Shown piece after piece: positions 1 through 13,600 of a DNA stretch of 64,000 bases. The notes under the pieces were generated by a model. It had not been told where the DNA came from. It searched no databases and saw only the letters and a program-made list of their open reading frames with translations. Source of the DNA: Lagopus muta (lineage: Eukaryota > Chordata > Aves > Galliformes > Phasianidae). The DNA lies in NCBI RefSeq assembly GCF_023343835.1, contig NC_064443.1, positions 1,798,001-1,862,000 of the forward strand, given 5' to 3'. Position numbers and translations under genes: made by a program. The first letter of the stretch is position 1; each line of letters opens with the position of its first letter.

Positions 1-2301
1 GGTTAACCACAGGGATTTGTCTCGTTGATCTCTAAAATGTGCTACAGGCTATGATGAGGAGTCTGTGTCACCTGAGGAACACAAATGTCCTTTGCTCTGC
101 TGCTTGGGTTTTCCTTGAGCAGTGGAGGAACTGGTTTCTGCTGGCATTCAGCTACTGCTGGGCTCTGCTAATCTGTAATTCTCAAAAGAAGCCAGCTGGA
201 CTGCCCCACAGGGCTCTGCAAAAGCCTCTGCCTGGAGGCCGTGTCCCCACTGAAAGTATTTGATTCGAATTAAAGAGAGGATGTTGATAAAAGCTGAAAC
301 TGTTGCAGGATTGTACTTGGGCCACCGTCACTGCAATAACACGGGGGAACGAGATGGGAAGTTTATCATCATGTAAGCAAATAAGACTGCTTTGTGTCTC
401 AGCTTAGGGGAGGATGAAGCTGAATGTTTTCTCCAGACCTTAGAAAGTGCAAATGATGCAACGCTGTCTCTTCTGTGTGGCTCTCCTCACCATTTTCCAG
501 TGTGCAGTGCACACATGGCTAAGGCTTCTGACACTGAGAACCCAAAGTCATAGAATCATAGGATCGCTCAGGTTGGAAAAGACCTTCAAGGTCATCGAGT
601 CCATCCACAACCCAACCATCCTACCCCAACTCTAACAACCCTCAGCTAAATCCTGTCCCTGAGCACCACATCCAAACGGTTTTTAAACACAGTCAGGGAT
701 GGAGACTCAACCACCTCCCTGCCATAATCCTGCCATAGGGAAACAGTTTGAGTGCAAAGCTGCATCTGGTCAACCCGGGCTGGTGGCATTTGTCTCCTGG
801 GGTTGTTGGCTCATCACCTTCTGAAAAGTAGCACCAGTTGAATACATGTGGGTTAATTTGCTTCCCAACAAGGGTTTGGTTTGGGAATAGGCCATAGAAA
901 CATTGTAAAACTGTCAACTGAAAAGGAAGTAGCCTTTTTGTGTGGAAGTTACTTTCTCTCTTTGTGTGGTGCCTGTGTGTGTATCAGTAATGGCATTTTT
1001 GTACTTTCCCACACCTTCCTATGACTGCGTATTTTAAGCACTGTGTATTCAGAATGGTCTGTGCTCATCAGCTCTTTGAATTCAGTACATCTTCCATCTT
1101 TCTCCTTTTCCTTTTCTAGTTTGCAAAACAGTGCTCACTATGAATTCATTGGAATGAAAATTACATGAAAGTATGAAGCAGACAAGACCTTCCTTGCAAC
1201 TCTTCCTCAAATTTGACGTGTTCTGAAGTCCACTGTGTTTGTGCTTTGTTCCACCGCTGTGTGTAGCAGTGTGGTTGGCTCCTATTAGCTCTGATATGCT
1301 GCCTGGGGCCTCAGCTAAGATTTGAGCTGTGTTTGGAGGGAGAAAAGAAGTGTATTATGGTGAATCTTACGATGCAAAGCCCTTCCTGACTTTGTCAAGA
1401 TGAGGTGTTGCAGTGTGGCTGACAGAGATGTCTTCATAGTAGTGCTTGGTGGTGTGCTTTCACCATGCCTGTGTTTTCACTTCATCCCTTCCAGCTGTTC
1501 CTCTCATTTCCCAAATGGTTTTGCAGGAGACGTTTCCTGGCCTATCAACTGTCCTTAGCCAAACGATTTCCTTTCTTTGCATTTTAGTTTCCCCAGTAAT
1601 AAAATGGAGATAAAGAGACCTGCTTTCTTTTGTCAAGCACTCAGTCGTGTGCTTATGAAATGTGCTATTTGAAGATTTTTTATTTATAACCTCTATACAA
1701 ATAGCCCAAGTTTGTTTGAATTACTTTATTGAAGTCTGAGGTTCTGAACATCCTTTGTTTTTGACAAGGTATGTTATTGATGGCAGTAAAAATGCTCAGA
1801 ATATGAAGCTATTGACTGCTGTTTATGGGTATTAAAGCATTAAATGTAATTACTGCCTATTATCAGTTATTCCAGCATCTTTGGAATCTGAAAGTGGTTT
1901 TCCACAGATAGCTCTCTTGGTTACCTAAGGATGGTCCATTAAAGGATTTTCAGCAGAGGCTTTTATTGCTTCCTGGTTAAAATGTTTTTTCCATATACTC
2001 TGTCCACGATGACTTCAGCTTTAGGAGGAGCTAATAACAACCCCTTTGTGAGGTAACTGGATTGCACAGAGAAATTCAGGCCACATGTTGAGGTATGTGC
2101 TGCCAGTTTGAGTTGTAATTCGCCTTCATCACCCCACTGTTCTGCCTTACATTGGGACGGTTCCTCACTTGACCCTGGTGCTACAGCTCTGAAATAGCTC
2201 AGAGTATTTCCTTGAACATAGCATTCCCTTGCCCTCTGACAGCACAGCACACAGCTGGTCTCTCTGCATGGCTCGGTGGCAGCTTTCCTTTTGTTTTGCA
2301 G
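1..2301 (+). other. POC1A: POC1A last intron (3' part)
   Basis: This stretch precedes the last POC1A coding exon and ends in a good 3' splice site: a pyrimidine/T-rich run followed by TTTTGCAG at 2294-2301. I searched it for the preceding POC1A exon, which in the family ends with a coiled-coil segment just before the terminal exon, and saw none, so the intron extends past the left edge. Apart from one antisense CR1 tail it looks like unique sequence. Confidence 0.72.
549..723 (-). mobile_element. CR1 LINE 3' tail, antisense
   Basis: The + strand opens with TCATAGAATCATAGGATC, the reverse complement of the short tandem tail that ends avian CR1 elements. It continues with typical antisense CR1 3' UTR text, including the motifs GGTTGGAAAAGACCTTCAAGG and CAGGGATGG. 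The similarity fades near 723, so this is a 5'-truncated copy of roughly 175 bp. It lies inside the POC1A intron in the opposite orientation to the gene. Confidence 0.9.
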
Positions 2302-2400
2302 ACAGTTTCCATCCTGGAGCAGAGGTTGACCCTCACGGAGAACAAGCTGAAGGAGTTTCTGGAGAACCAGCAGAAAATAATTCAGAACAAAGAGAATTGA
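2302..2400 (+). CDS. POC1A: POC1A centriolar protein A, terminal coding exon (partial gene)
   Basis: This exon encodes the last 32 residues of POC1A and the TGA stop at 2398-2400. The peptide starts [20 protein letters not shown], which matches the C-terminal coiled-coil (POC1 domain) of POC1 proteins as I know the family. POC1A has an N-terminal WD40 propeller and this coiled coil; it localises to centrioles and basal bodies and supports centriole stability and ciliogenesis. The WD40 exons lie left of the window. The start is the AG acceptor at 2300-2301 and the exon is phase 0, consistent with the human boundary just before the T-V-S-I-L-E-Q segment. POC1B is the main alternative, but the downstream DUSP7 neighbour on the same strand fits POC1A synteny. 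Confidence 0.88.
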   Translation, partial: TVSILEQRLTLTENKLKEFLENQQKIIQNKEN

Positions 2401-2580
2401 GTTTGTGAAAGAGGAGCGCTGAAGGCCCTTGGAGGATGCAGGGGTTTGTATTCTCAACAGACTGGGTGACTTTAATGGTTTGGAAAGTAATCAATTTTTA
2501 ATTCGTATGTACAGTTACTGTATCTGTAAATACAAAGCTTTGTTACTTTACTAAAATAAAAGATTTTTATTTGTAAGAGT
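2401..2580 (+). other. POC1A: POC1A 3' UTR
   Basis: Short AT-rich 3' untranslated stretch between the POC1A stop codon and the presumed cleavage site about 15-25 nt past the AATAAA at 2555-2560. It contains no open frame of note. The exact cleavage position is inferred. Confidence 0.75.
2555..2560 (+). promoter_or_regulatory. POC1A: POC1A polyadenylation signal AATAAA
   Basis: Canonical AATAAA 155 nt after the POC1A stop codon, followed by a T/G-rich stretch (2562-2610) that would serve as the downstream element. It is the first AATAAA after the stop. Confidence 0.8.
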
Positions 2581-3978
2581 GGATGATTTTTGTGATTTCT
2601 TATGTCTTCCAGGTACTGTAGGAACCAGTGAGGGGTTTGAGGACCATCTGAAAAAGTTTCATCTCTCCTGCCTTAGCTGCTGCTCAGTTAAAGAGTTTAA
2701 GCATTCTAGAGCTGCCAGATGGTTTGTTGCTGGCTATGTGGCTCAAGGAAAATCTCCCAGAATATCCTGGCCAGTGGGAGCTCCCCTCTGTTCTCAGATC
2801 ACAGATCCTAGTTAGCACCTGTTGAATGGTCTGCCTCACCAAGTTCCAGTTCGTGCCTGGCAAATTTGATGGCGTGGATTAAATGCTGGTTTTGTACAGA
2901 GGTGGGATTTAACCTGCTTCCTCATGCAGTCTGTGGAAGACTTTGCTGTGCTGAGGCTAGAGGAGAGGCCCTAGTTCTGCTAGGTCAGATGCTGGGTGGA
3001 TTGTCAGGCAGCTTTTGTTTTGTATCTGTCCATTTATTTAATTTAAAGGAAGGGGAGAGGGGGAGAAAAGGCAACCAGATAGCAGCACACTGGCTGCAGT
3101 CAGAAACCTTTTCTCTTTTCACGCTGGACTGCCTTTAATTTTCAGTCATTTTGCAGATGATTTTACAGCTGAACAGCTCATCACTCACCCCTTTCCCTGC
3201 ATCACACGCTCCTAAGACTTCCAGGTCTTTAGCAGGTGTTCAGTATGTAGCTGCAAAAGAATTTGGACTTCTGGTACATGCTGCTCTACAAGATAGCTTT
3301 TGTGAACACACACGAATTATTGTAATAATCTGTTCTGTACATTCTCAAGAAATGAGCTGTAGGAACTTGAGTGTCTCAGGGTTCACCAAACCCTCCCCAC
3401 GACTTTCTGAACCGTTGGGAGTTTGCTTCTCTCCCAATCCGTGACAGTCACACTTGTTTGCCAGACTCCAGGGCTTCCAAAGCCCCCATCTCCAGATGTG
3501 CTGTGGGCATCGCAGATGCTTGCGACTTGGCTGGCACCCTTCTTTCACACACAGCTTTACAGACCTTAAGGCTACACCAGTGTTTTGCACCTGTTCCTGC
3601 TGCAGTCTGCTTGTACTGTGTCTGGACTGTGTTAATCCTCTTCCCACGTGGACAAAGCTGTTTGCATCCCCTGCCATCACCAGGAGGTTTTTGCTCTTTC
3701 CATTCTGGTGCTTTCCATGTCTTTAGCCCCTCTTGGCACTGTCACTGTTTTTATATTTTATTTTTATTAATTCTCTTTCATTTGTGTGAAGCTTTCTCGT
3801 TTCTGTGCTTTTTGGGTGGATTGTAAATGTGAGTTTCTCTGTGTTCTATCACACGATTGTTTTCTGTTTCTGAGCTCCCAGTCTGATTAATGTTATTTTC
3901 TGTCAGATTACGATAATGGAATCACTTCACTGAAAAACTTCCATTCTCTTGTGCTATAAGCTTTCAGTGGCTTTCCAC

Positions 3979-3997
3979 AGAGAGAGAGAGAGAGAGA
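3979..3997. repeat. (AG)n microsatellite
   Basis: Uninterrupted AG dinucleotide run of about nine units. Confidence 0.9.
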
Positions 3998-4937
3998 CTG
4001 TAAGTGTTTTAGCTGAGATGAACGGATGTGATGGACTGGCTGGGAGGAGGGGATTCTGATGTGTGTGCCTGTCCTGCCTCTGAAACAGTGACAAAAATGA
4101 GCTGCAAGACCTTCATTTGTCAGCCTGACCCCAGCGCTGTGAGCTGGCTTTTGAGGTGTGGGTATGGAGAGGATGTGAAAACGAGCTGTTCCAGCGGCCA
4201 TCGATTTTTAAACTTCTCTTAATTGGTAATTTCTAATGTCTTGGATGCCACGGAAGTGATTTGCCATTCTCCCTAACGTACTGTATGAGGTACAAATGAC
4301 TCGGGCACATTTGATAAAGATGCTTTTTTTCTTTCAGACATTAAGTGAATCCGTTTGAAAGATAATTGTGCTTGTAAAACAGATGAGATGCTCAGGTGCT
4401 GAAGGACAAGCTAGTGGGATGCAGGGGAAGTTGCTTTTCCTTACTCAGCTTCTTAGAAGTATTCATTTGATCTATGAAACCTGTTCTTGTAAAAGTAATG
4501 CGCCATGGGTGCGTGTGAAGAGTGAAGGGAAGGGGGAATCTACCAAGTTCCACGTGATTCAGGTGGTAAGAAGGGGATTTCTTTTGACAGTGCTCTCCAT
4601 CTCAATCATTTCCTTGCCCTGTATCTTGGCAGCATGCTTTCTTTTCAGTGTCCCCTTCCTATTGCCTCTTACCTTGAGCTGAATACCAGGACTTAAAATG
4701 TACCAGCACTTCTAATATCTGGGCATTACTTGGGAGGCAGGTGAGATGTGGAAAGCACACTTTAAGTAATTGTTCTTGAGCAATAAGCTCAAAAAAACAT
4801 TTGAGGAGCCCAAATCCTCCTGTCCATCTTTTCCCTGGGTTCTGTGCTTAGCTCCATCCATGAAGCACCATGTTTCCACACGCTGAGGTCAGGATAGCTT
4901 CCAGAATGAGTTGAATCCACTTCTGCTTTTACATTTG

Positions 4938-4962
4938 TGTTTGTTTGTTTGTTTGTTTGTTT
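4938..4962. repeat. (TTTG)n microsatellite
   Basis: Tandem TTTG tetranucleotides, about six units, in otherwise unique sequence. Confidence 0.9.
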
Positions 4963-7900
4963 AAATTGTATTTTACCTGGGGAATATCTACAGTAACTGA
5001 TTTGCAAAGCCATTAACCCGAGAAGCAATGGATCAGCTGTGAACAAGGAGCCTGACATCGCTTCTACACCGTGTGAGGGTGATATGGCATGAAAACTGCT
5101 TGTGGTAAGCTCTGCAGGAGGAGGCTACGAAGAGTTAAATATTTTGTTTTGGATCTCCAAGGCACACAGGCAGCCAAGCCAAGTTCTTAAAAAAGTAGTT
5201 TAATTTGTTGCCATTATATTTGCCAGATGTATGACCTCACTCAAGTTTTAGCAACAGTTCTTTGTGCTGAGATTGGTCCCTTGGGGAAGCAGGTTGTGCC
5301 TGGAGGCTGCTGCAAATGCCTTTTTAATATTTCTATGAATCTGAGATTTTGGCTGCTCTGAGCATGAAGCACGTTCAACGTAACTGCGATGGGCAAAAAA
5401 GTTAGGAATCCTCATGCTCTGCCCGCTTCCCTTCCTGTGGGAGAGCTGGAATTGGGCAGATACAGCAGTTGAGTTCATAACTGAGCAGACAAAAGCACCG
5501 GAGCACTGTGGCATTGATTCTTCTGGCCAGGAAGTGAGATGGCCAGGAGAATCCTCTGCCTGCATAATGGTTTGTCAGCTAATTAGAAAATAAGACCCAA
5601 CTATGATCTAAGTCTCTTGGTGCTCACCACTTTGCATAACATCTTTAAAGATCTGCTCTTAAGCAAAGGGTTATTTGAAACGTGACTGAGCAGGAGGGGA
5701 GAGAAACGGATCAGTTTGCAAAGGTTTGTTGCTTGTGACACTGAAGTGGTGCTACATTTCTTCCCTTGCTTTCAGAAATTATTTGTCTCCTGGTACAGTG
5801 CAGATGCTTCTCAAATCGTTCATACCGGTCAGCTCTAAGAACAAAGTGTAATGAGAAAGAATATTCTCTTACTGATTTTCTTCTGTATGTTCAACCTCGA
5901 TTTAGCCTGCTTCAGAAAGCCTATGTGTGTTTCCAGGAAAGCTGGGATCTATTTCTAGCTCTGTGAAGAAACTGCCACTGCAGGCAAAAATCACTCTTCA
6001 ATCCCCCGTTCTCTTTGTTGCTGGAGATGAATATAAATTGCTTCCTCTTTTGACGTGCAGTTTCTGTGGATGGAGAGCTAATTGAATGTAGTGTGTCAGG
6101 GAAGAGAGGGGTCAGCTCATTCCCAGAACACGTCTCTCATCCTTTACCTTCTCCCTTCCTGTAGCCCAGCAGCTGTGTTTCTGGGGATGTGAGGACTGAC
6201 CACCTTGCTGTTACATAGTGCACCCATTGCTGTCACCTGAGGCTTCAGCGTGAGGCTGCAACTCCCTGCTTGGTGCGTGAGGTGCTGCTCCCCAGGACTT
6301 TCCTGCCAAAGGGCTTATGCTACACCAACGGCCATCAAAATGACCTGGCTTTAGAGGAGAAAACAACCCCTTGAAGTTAAATGGGATCATTTCTGAGCGA
6401 AAACTGAGGAATGTGTCAGAAGAGGGAGCTGTGGGGTGACGTCTGGTGGGGAGTGAGCATCATGAACGCCTGGGGACCTGTAGCACGTGCTATCTCATAG
6501 CCTGCTTAGCAGCAACTGAGACAAGCTGAATGGCTTTGAGTCTGTGAATTTGCCATCTGCAAAGAAGTCTTTCCATGCTGACTACCTTTAGATTTTTATC
6601 CTCACTCCAGTCCTGTCTTAGCAATAACCCGACACAGCAGGAAACCCACTGCTCTGTCTCCTTCACTGTTCCTGATCCCTGCAGGCCTCTTCCACACTAC
6701 TGATGACTTGCTGCTGCCCTCTGGGCACCCATCAGGCTGAGAGTATGGCGATGTTCTGCATGGTGCAATGCTTGTAGTCAACCACGGAGATGGTTTTTCA
6801 GCAGAGTTCCAACAAGTGGTAACACAAAGGTTAATCCCATTTACTCTGAGAGCTCATGGCTGTGCAGCGTGCTGATGGTGGCAGCTGCTCTTTCAGCTGA
6901 TGACCAGAAGGGTTAAACTAAGCTGTTGCCTGGATGGAGCTCTAGCATTGCTTCACTTCCTTTCCTCCACCCTTTCTGTCAGTATTTTCTTAGCAGCTGT
7001 CTGGGAGCTGTTCCACCCAGACTTCCCCTCATGTGTGCCTACAAAAACACACTGTTTTTGGTAAAGTTTCCATTGTCACATTTGCAGCCATCTGAAAGCC
7101 AGAGCCAGGCTTTGGTGCCTGAAATATAGCAGATCTTCTGAATGGAGGAGAAACTTCCCTTCTCAGCCTTTCCAGCTTCTGAGGGTGCTAAGCACTGTGA
7201 GGTCATCCCTGGAGGATAAGCTCCTTGTAACAAGATAAAATCTCATTGAGGGGTTGTTGCTTCTGCCCTTCTGTGAATCTGCTCTGCAAATATAAATGCT
7301 GGGTCCACACAGTGCAGCAGGCTGCCTGGTGCTAATCAGGTTAGCAGTCAGATGGTTTCTATCCTATGAAAACCTAGGAATATCCTTTTTTGTTTGTTTG
7401 TTTTTTTCTTCTAGTTGCCCATCTTCTCTGAAAGACTGTGGTCGATTCAGAGGACATTACTGCTTTTGCTCTGGCGTGTTTTTTGTGTCTGTCTTGTGAT
7501 GCAGACCTATGGCTGAAGAATGCACTTGTTGCATGTTCCTCACCAAGGAAGAGCTTTCTGCAAAAGGGACTGGCGCTGCCCCTGTCTCTTGTGACCACCA
7601 AGATGGGAGCGATCGTGCCATCATACAAACTCTTGAGAGTGGTTTTCCTGTACTAAGCAAACTCACTACTTGGGAAACAGTGGCCCAAGGGCAACACCCT
7701 GAACTCAGCAGCTATGTGGATGGTGCAGGGGAAAGTCCCCAGCCAGGACTCGTGGCCTGATGCAGCAGGAGAAGCACCGTGTCAGCCTGTTCAGTTTCTT
7801 CTGAGGGAAGATCAGTAGACTCTGTGGGTCTGCTGGCTCCTACTGTGGAAAGTATTCTGTGAAAGTTTCTTCTGGTTTAATCACAGGTCGTAGGAGATTT

Positions 7901-8316
7901 TGGGAGAGCAGGCTTTGGTTTTGCAGCTGTACATCAGTTTCTCTTCTATGACATTCTACCCTGTCTTGCATCTATCTGTGGTAGTGGCAGAGCTTAAGGA
8001 ACCCAACCCCAAAGCAGCTTTAAATAAAATGAGGCTTTGGGCCCTCACAGAGGGGGTTTATCCTACCAAAGGAGAGTTTGTCCTGTCAAATATGTTAATA
8101 CAGCATGGTCAAGAGGCTGTCTGGTTTCTCCTTTTGAGGTCTTAGGGAAAGGCAGCATTTAACATGGATAAACTTCACAGAACTCCTCCTCCACTTATTG
8201 CTTCTTTCCTGTTCTTTTCACGTTGGCTGTAGGTTAAGCCCCAGTTAGGGTGATGTTTTGTAATACAGAGTTGATGTGAGGAAAAGATGTGGAGTGAAAA
8301 TGGCAGCATTGTGCTT

Positions 8317-8331
8317 AAAAAAAAAAAAAAA
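8317..8331. repeat. Poly(A) run, 15 nt
   Basis: Homopolymer of 15 A. The left flank does not look like a retroposed gene, so I treat it as a simple repeat. Confidence 0.85.
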
Positions 8332-9756
8332 TGTTCTTCCCTGGTTCTCTCTCTCGTGCAATGGTGGCACAGCTGGAAAGGAGCAAAGCTGTGGGAAGCA
8401 GAGGGTGTACTGTAACAACAGCTGTTCAGATGGGCCCCAGCAGCAGACTGAGATCCAGTGTGTGGGGTGGAGGGGAGGGATCTGGGAGAGGTCCAGCTGC
8501 ATTTGCAATGGAGCTGGTCTGTTCTCCCAAGACTTGGTACTGAGGACTGCAATATGGTGTTAAAATACCATGGATGCTTCCACAGCTGTTTGTGCCTCTC
8601 CCTCAAAGAAACCCTAAGGGGGGTTATTAGCTCCAAGTTAAGCCTTGCTCTCTGTGCCTCCTTCCCCATCCCACTGACTTTCTGTGTTAGGAGACAAACA
8701 TGCTCGAGGCATGCAAGTGTTGTCTGGCTCCTGCCAAGTGTTTTTCTGAGAGAAATGCAGGCTAAAAGCCTGCAGGTTTGTGGAGCAAAACCCTTCCAGG
8801 TGACCTACTTCAATATGGTTGCACCTACGTGCTGCCAAGGTGATTAAGAAATGCCTTTAGTGTCACTTCATCTGCTTGAAGATCAATACTCATATGCTGG
8901 GTTATTTTTTTGTAGACTGTTGGTTTCCTGAGGGAGAGATTATTTGACCTGTGTCATCACAGGATATGTTTCTTCCCTTTGCTGTACTATTTATGAAACT
9001 GATAGACCTTACAAAGGAAAAATTGCTGCAAAGTGTCTGGAGCAAGGTGTGCTTGATGAGAATGTTAAAACACGCCTGCTTTTCCTGCCTTTCCCCTCAG
9101 TCAGGCATCTTTGCTGGAGAGGGGCTCATCTGAGCACAGAGGAGTGATTTGTCCATGAGTGCAGTGCCTTGAGAGCAGTCCAGGTGATGGGGGATAGGGG
9201 GGGTGAGCCATGGGACTGGCTTTCTAAATTTGGCAGCCCAGGTGGGAGAGTGGAGGCCTAAGGATGCTGGAAATTCCTGAGATGCCTGTCACCGAGGCAG
9301 CACTGAGCACAGTTATTTTGTTCTGAAGAACTTCTGATGCTCTATAAGGCTGTTTGATCTGATTTTTGGAGGGCCAATCTTGTGCAGCACCCTGCAAAAG
9401 CTGGTACAAAACTGTCCATCGTCAAGACTGTCCTTTCCTAACACAGATATAGTCTAGCTTTTTGCCTGTCAGAGTGACACAGCTCCCTCTGGCTTTAGGG
9501 TCCCAAACCCAAAACTGGAATGCAGCTTCTCAATCTATGGCTTTGCCTCAGCTCATCCAGCTGTACTGTGACCTGGAGAAGAGGTGGCACTTTCTACCCC
9601 CGCTCCAGTAGTCTGGAGAACAGCTTTTTTGTTGTTCATTTGCTTGGGTTTTTTTGTCTTGGCTCAGGTATGGTCACAAGCTGGTGTTGAGAAGAACCAG
9701 CTGTCAACCATGCTCTGCAGATGTGGCTTTTTTTAAAGGAAGCAAAGACAAGACTA

Positions 9757-10629
9757 CATTTACAAGAAGGGTCAGAAGAAGAGTCAGGGGAGCTCCTGGG
9801 AAAGGTCATGGGGCAGATTGTCTTGAGTGCAGTCACTTGGTGCGTTCAGGACAGCCAGGAGCTCAGACCAAGCCAACATGGGTTCATGAAAGGCAAGTCC
9901 TGCTAGACCAGACTGATCTCCTTCAATGATTGAGTGACCTTCCTGATGGATGGGGAAAGCACTGCGGATGTGATCTACCTAGACTTCAGTAAACCCTTTA
10001 CTGACTCCCCCAGCATTCTCCTGGAGAAGCTGGCAGCCTGTGGCTTGGGCAGGTACACACTTTGCTGGGTAAAGAACTGGCTGCATGCCCAGAGAGTGGA
10101 GGTGAATGGAGGTAAATCCAGCTGGTGACCAACTGCAAGCAGTGCTCCCCTGGGGTAGGTGCTGGGGTCTGTCCAGGTCGGTATCTTTATTGATGACCTG
10201 GATGAGGGCATTGAGTGCATCCTCAGTAAGCTTGCAGATGACATCAAGTTTGGGGGAAGTGTCAATCTGCCTGGGGGTAGGAAGAGCCCTACAGAAGAAT
10301 CTGGACTGACTGGATTGCTGGGCTGAGGCCCTGAAAAGATGTTGTGGCAAGGTGGGGGTGGGCCTTTTTTCCCAGGTAACTAGCAATAGGACAAGAGGAA
10401 ATGGCACAGAGTTGCACCAGGGAACATTCAGGTTGGATATTAGAAAAAAGTTCTCCTGAGAAAGGTGAGGTATTGGCACAGGCTGCCCAGGCAGGCGGTA
10501 GAATCACTGTCCCTGGGGCTTTTCAAGAACTGTAGATGTGGCACTGAGGTTTAGTGGGCATGGTGGTATGGGTTGATGGTTGGACTGGATGATCTCAATG
10601 GTCCTTTCCAGCCTTAATGATTCTATGAC
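9757..10629 (+). mobile_element. CR1 LINE fragment, RT region fused to 3' end
   Basis: Degenerate CR1 ORF2 reverse-transcriptase text on the + strand. The translation shows QHGFMKGKSC-like residues around 9877-9903, IYLDFSKPFTDS at about 9973-10008, a W-V-K-N-W-L segment at about 10066-10083, and a FADD-equivalent region near 10230-10260. Frameshifts and stops break it. Near 10310-10360 the RT text stops and CR1 3' UTR text begins, including GGTTGGACTGGATGATCTC and the terminal ATGATTCTATGA at 10617-10628. The C-terminal part of the RT is therefore missing by an internal deletion. It cannot encode an active protein. Confidence 0.93.
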
Positions 10630-13600
10630 TGAAAGCCACTAGAAGAGCCAGCTTATGAGGCAGTCGGTGCAGTGTGTTCCTTCAATACCAGCTGGGGGAA
10701 GTAGACCAGGAGGAGCTCAGAGATGCACTGGCTTCTTTTTTCTACAGGTAATTGAGAACTCTGAAGATCAGGTGGTGAACCACTCCAACCTGCAACGTGG
10801 ATGGAAAGGAATGAGGGTGGGGTGGGGAGTAGCACCCAGGGAAACCCTGTCTGTGTCCTGCTCCCCACTGTGGTACTTTACAATAGCATCTCCAGACAGA
10901 GCTGTTACGGTCTGTGCCAGCAGCCTGTGCTGGTGTAAGCAGGAGTGACTGCCTGCTCGCAGCCATCTCCATCATCTCCCTGGTGCTGTGAAAGGCTGGG
11001 AAGGTCAATGCTGTCTAATTCAGCAGGGGTTGTGCCGTTCCCAGGCTGTGGGTGAGGGTGCAGCCATAGCAACTGGCTCTGCAGGGCCGTGGTGTGCAGC
11101 CAGCTCTTTTGCCACCTCTGGCAATCTGCTGCCTCAAGCAGCTGCCTGCTTTGCCTATACCTGTTGCTAACCTTGCTGCCTGCTTGCTAACAAATGCAGC
11201 GGCATTCAAGAAAGTGAAAGTACTGATGGAGAACCTGGGGTTGGTGCTGCACCATTCCCTCCACCAGGAGTAGATCCACTTGCTTCATTTCAAGAAACTG
11301 TGAGCCAGCCTCTGGCTTTGCTCCCTTTTTCTCACCAGACAGGTGCCAGTGCTTCATCTTCCTGCAGCTGGTGGGTTTCCCTGTGCTCTCTGCCCCTTGC
11401 TCTGAGCAAACTCTCAGGGCTTACATTCTTCGCTGCAATTACTCCGCCTCTTTCCCCACCTCATTATGGGGCTTCCTTTACTGCCAGGTCTCAGAGGAGA
11501 AGCCAAGATTAAAGAGAGCAGAGATTATTATATTTAACAGCAGTGAAAATTGGCAGGGTGGCGAGGGGCCACTTCTCTTCCCTTGATCCCACTTCTTGTA
11601 GTTCAGAGGCAGCCTTGGATTCACACATGGCCATCCCACCTGGTTTCACCACTGCACCAAAGGAACAGGGAGATCCAGTGGCGAATTTTACCGCTGTGTT
11701 ATCTGCACTTTCTAGCCTGGCTCCTGGTGAATTCTGCCTTGGCCTCAGAGTACAGGGCTAGCTGTGAGAGGCTTGTCCCCCTTTTAGATGCAAATACCTT
11801 ATTAATTTGCCATGATGGGAGAGAAGCAGCAGAAAGTGAAATAAATGTCTGCTACAGCCATCTTTCCTTAGTTCACCGTAGTATTGCACAGGCTTGGTCA
11901 GAGCTGCTCTCACACTGCAATAAGCTGCTCTGGTCCTGTCCAGGGATTTGAGGGATGCATTGCTCCTTCCTCCCCTCACTGTTATTGCTGCTGCTTGGGA
12001 TACACTGGTAAAAGGTTGCAGGAGGTAAAAGGTTGCAGGAGGTGGTGAGCTGCTTTTTCACCCACCTTCATTTTGAAAGGTGTTGTGTTTGCCTTGGACT
12101 TGAGCAGTGTGTACCTCTCTCTTTTATCCCTCCCAACCTATCTTGGGTTTAATAAGAGCTGTCCCCTTACATCTTCAGACCACTCAGTCATGTACCTTAG
12201 CTTACTTGGGTGTCACAGGGATTCTGTGCACAATAGGGGACTGTGTACAACAGACCACTGTGGTCTGGGGAAGCATTCTATAGCAGCTAAAACCATCTGA
12301 GGGACCATGCCGTTGCTCTTAGATCTAAGGATGCTTGTAGGATGAAGGCTGGGGACCACAGAGGGTGGAATGCTGCGGCAGGGAGAGGATGGGTGTCTGA
12401 CTGGGTCAGGAGCTCTAGAGCATTGTGTAAGCAGTGAGGGGGGAATAAAAAATCCAGTTGGCATTTGTGGATTTGATTTTAATGCATGAACATTAAACAT
12501 GGGTGTGGGCTCTGTCTTCTCCCAGCTATCCTGGGGGCACAAAGCATCACAGAGATTTTGATGAGCTGTGGTTTCAGCTGGTGGGAGTTGTAGCTTGTAC
12601 AGCTCCAGGCTCCTCTGTTTAGCTGTAGCTCTTGGGACCATGCCGAACACGTGCTGGCTTCTAGACCCACCAGACAGCAGCACGAGCCAAACATAATGGA
12701 GAGTGCTCCTGGTCCTTCGTGCTGCTGGTCCTTCCAGCTCCTTTCTGCTGCGGGCTGGAGCCTGATACTGGTGTATCTAGGAGGAAGGAGCTTGCTGGTC
12801 TAAGCTTATACGCACCCTAGGGCAGGAGAGCCTCTGGGTTGAAGAAGTGAGCTGTGGCTGTGAGACACATAATGTGCGGGAGTCCAGGCCAGCCCACAGA
12901 AAGGCTTTTAGAGACCGCTTGAACTCTTTCTCACATCTTTCTGCACGTGTGGAGGGTGAGCAGTAGGGATGGGCAGCCACAACAGCTTGTCTGGTCATCA
13001 GTGTTCACAAAATGAAATTATCTTCCTTCCCTTCTTACTCCTGTTCCAGGCACTGCCCTGCATTTGCCACACTGCATCTTAGGATGTCTTTCTCACCAAC
13101 CCTCCTTGTTTTGTCCAGTGAGAAACAGTATGATTTAAACAATTAATGAAGGTTGGTTTTTGTTGTTGCTCTATTTTATTTTTCTTGTTATTGCTAATTC
13201 TCTGTCTGTATGGAAGTTAAAAAGGTTTACCTTGATTTTTCTGAAGTCAATTCCTTAGCACTCTGAGCATGACTGCTGCAATCCATCCATTGCTATCATC
13301 ATCCATCTCTGTCTGCACCGGTTTAACTACTAAATCAGCTGAAATTCCTGAGGTTAGTTAAAATTAGCCCCTGTGCCTAAATTAAAGGATTTCTGCAGTT
13401 GTGCCAAGCCTGCAGTGAAGTTCCAGCTGAGGACTTTGTAGTTGTTGACCCAGAGGAACTTAAATGTCTTCTTCACCCTGAGCATTGAGCCTTTGCTTTT
13501 TTGAATCTGAGTCGTGACATAAAGCTGCTATGTGTCCCTGTAGGACAAACTGCTTGTTGTCTTGCAGCTGGTAGTATTCAGTTGGGTCCTGGCGCTATTT

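Larger units (their letters stand above)
2581..9756. other. Intergenic, no gene recognised
   Basis: About 7.2 kb downstream of POC1A. I see no coding exon with a recognisable product, no RNA gene and no clear transposon. All open frames are short and have no family signature. It contains an AG-dinucleotide run near 3.98 kb, a TTTG run near 4.94 kb and an A-run near 8.32 kb. Confidence 0.6.

Noticed and set aside
1963..2457. 164-codon - strand frame overlapping the POC1A terminal exon
   Set aside because: It is a shadow of the POC1A exon on the opposite strand with no family signature.
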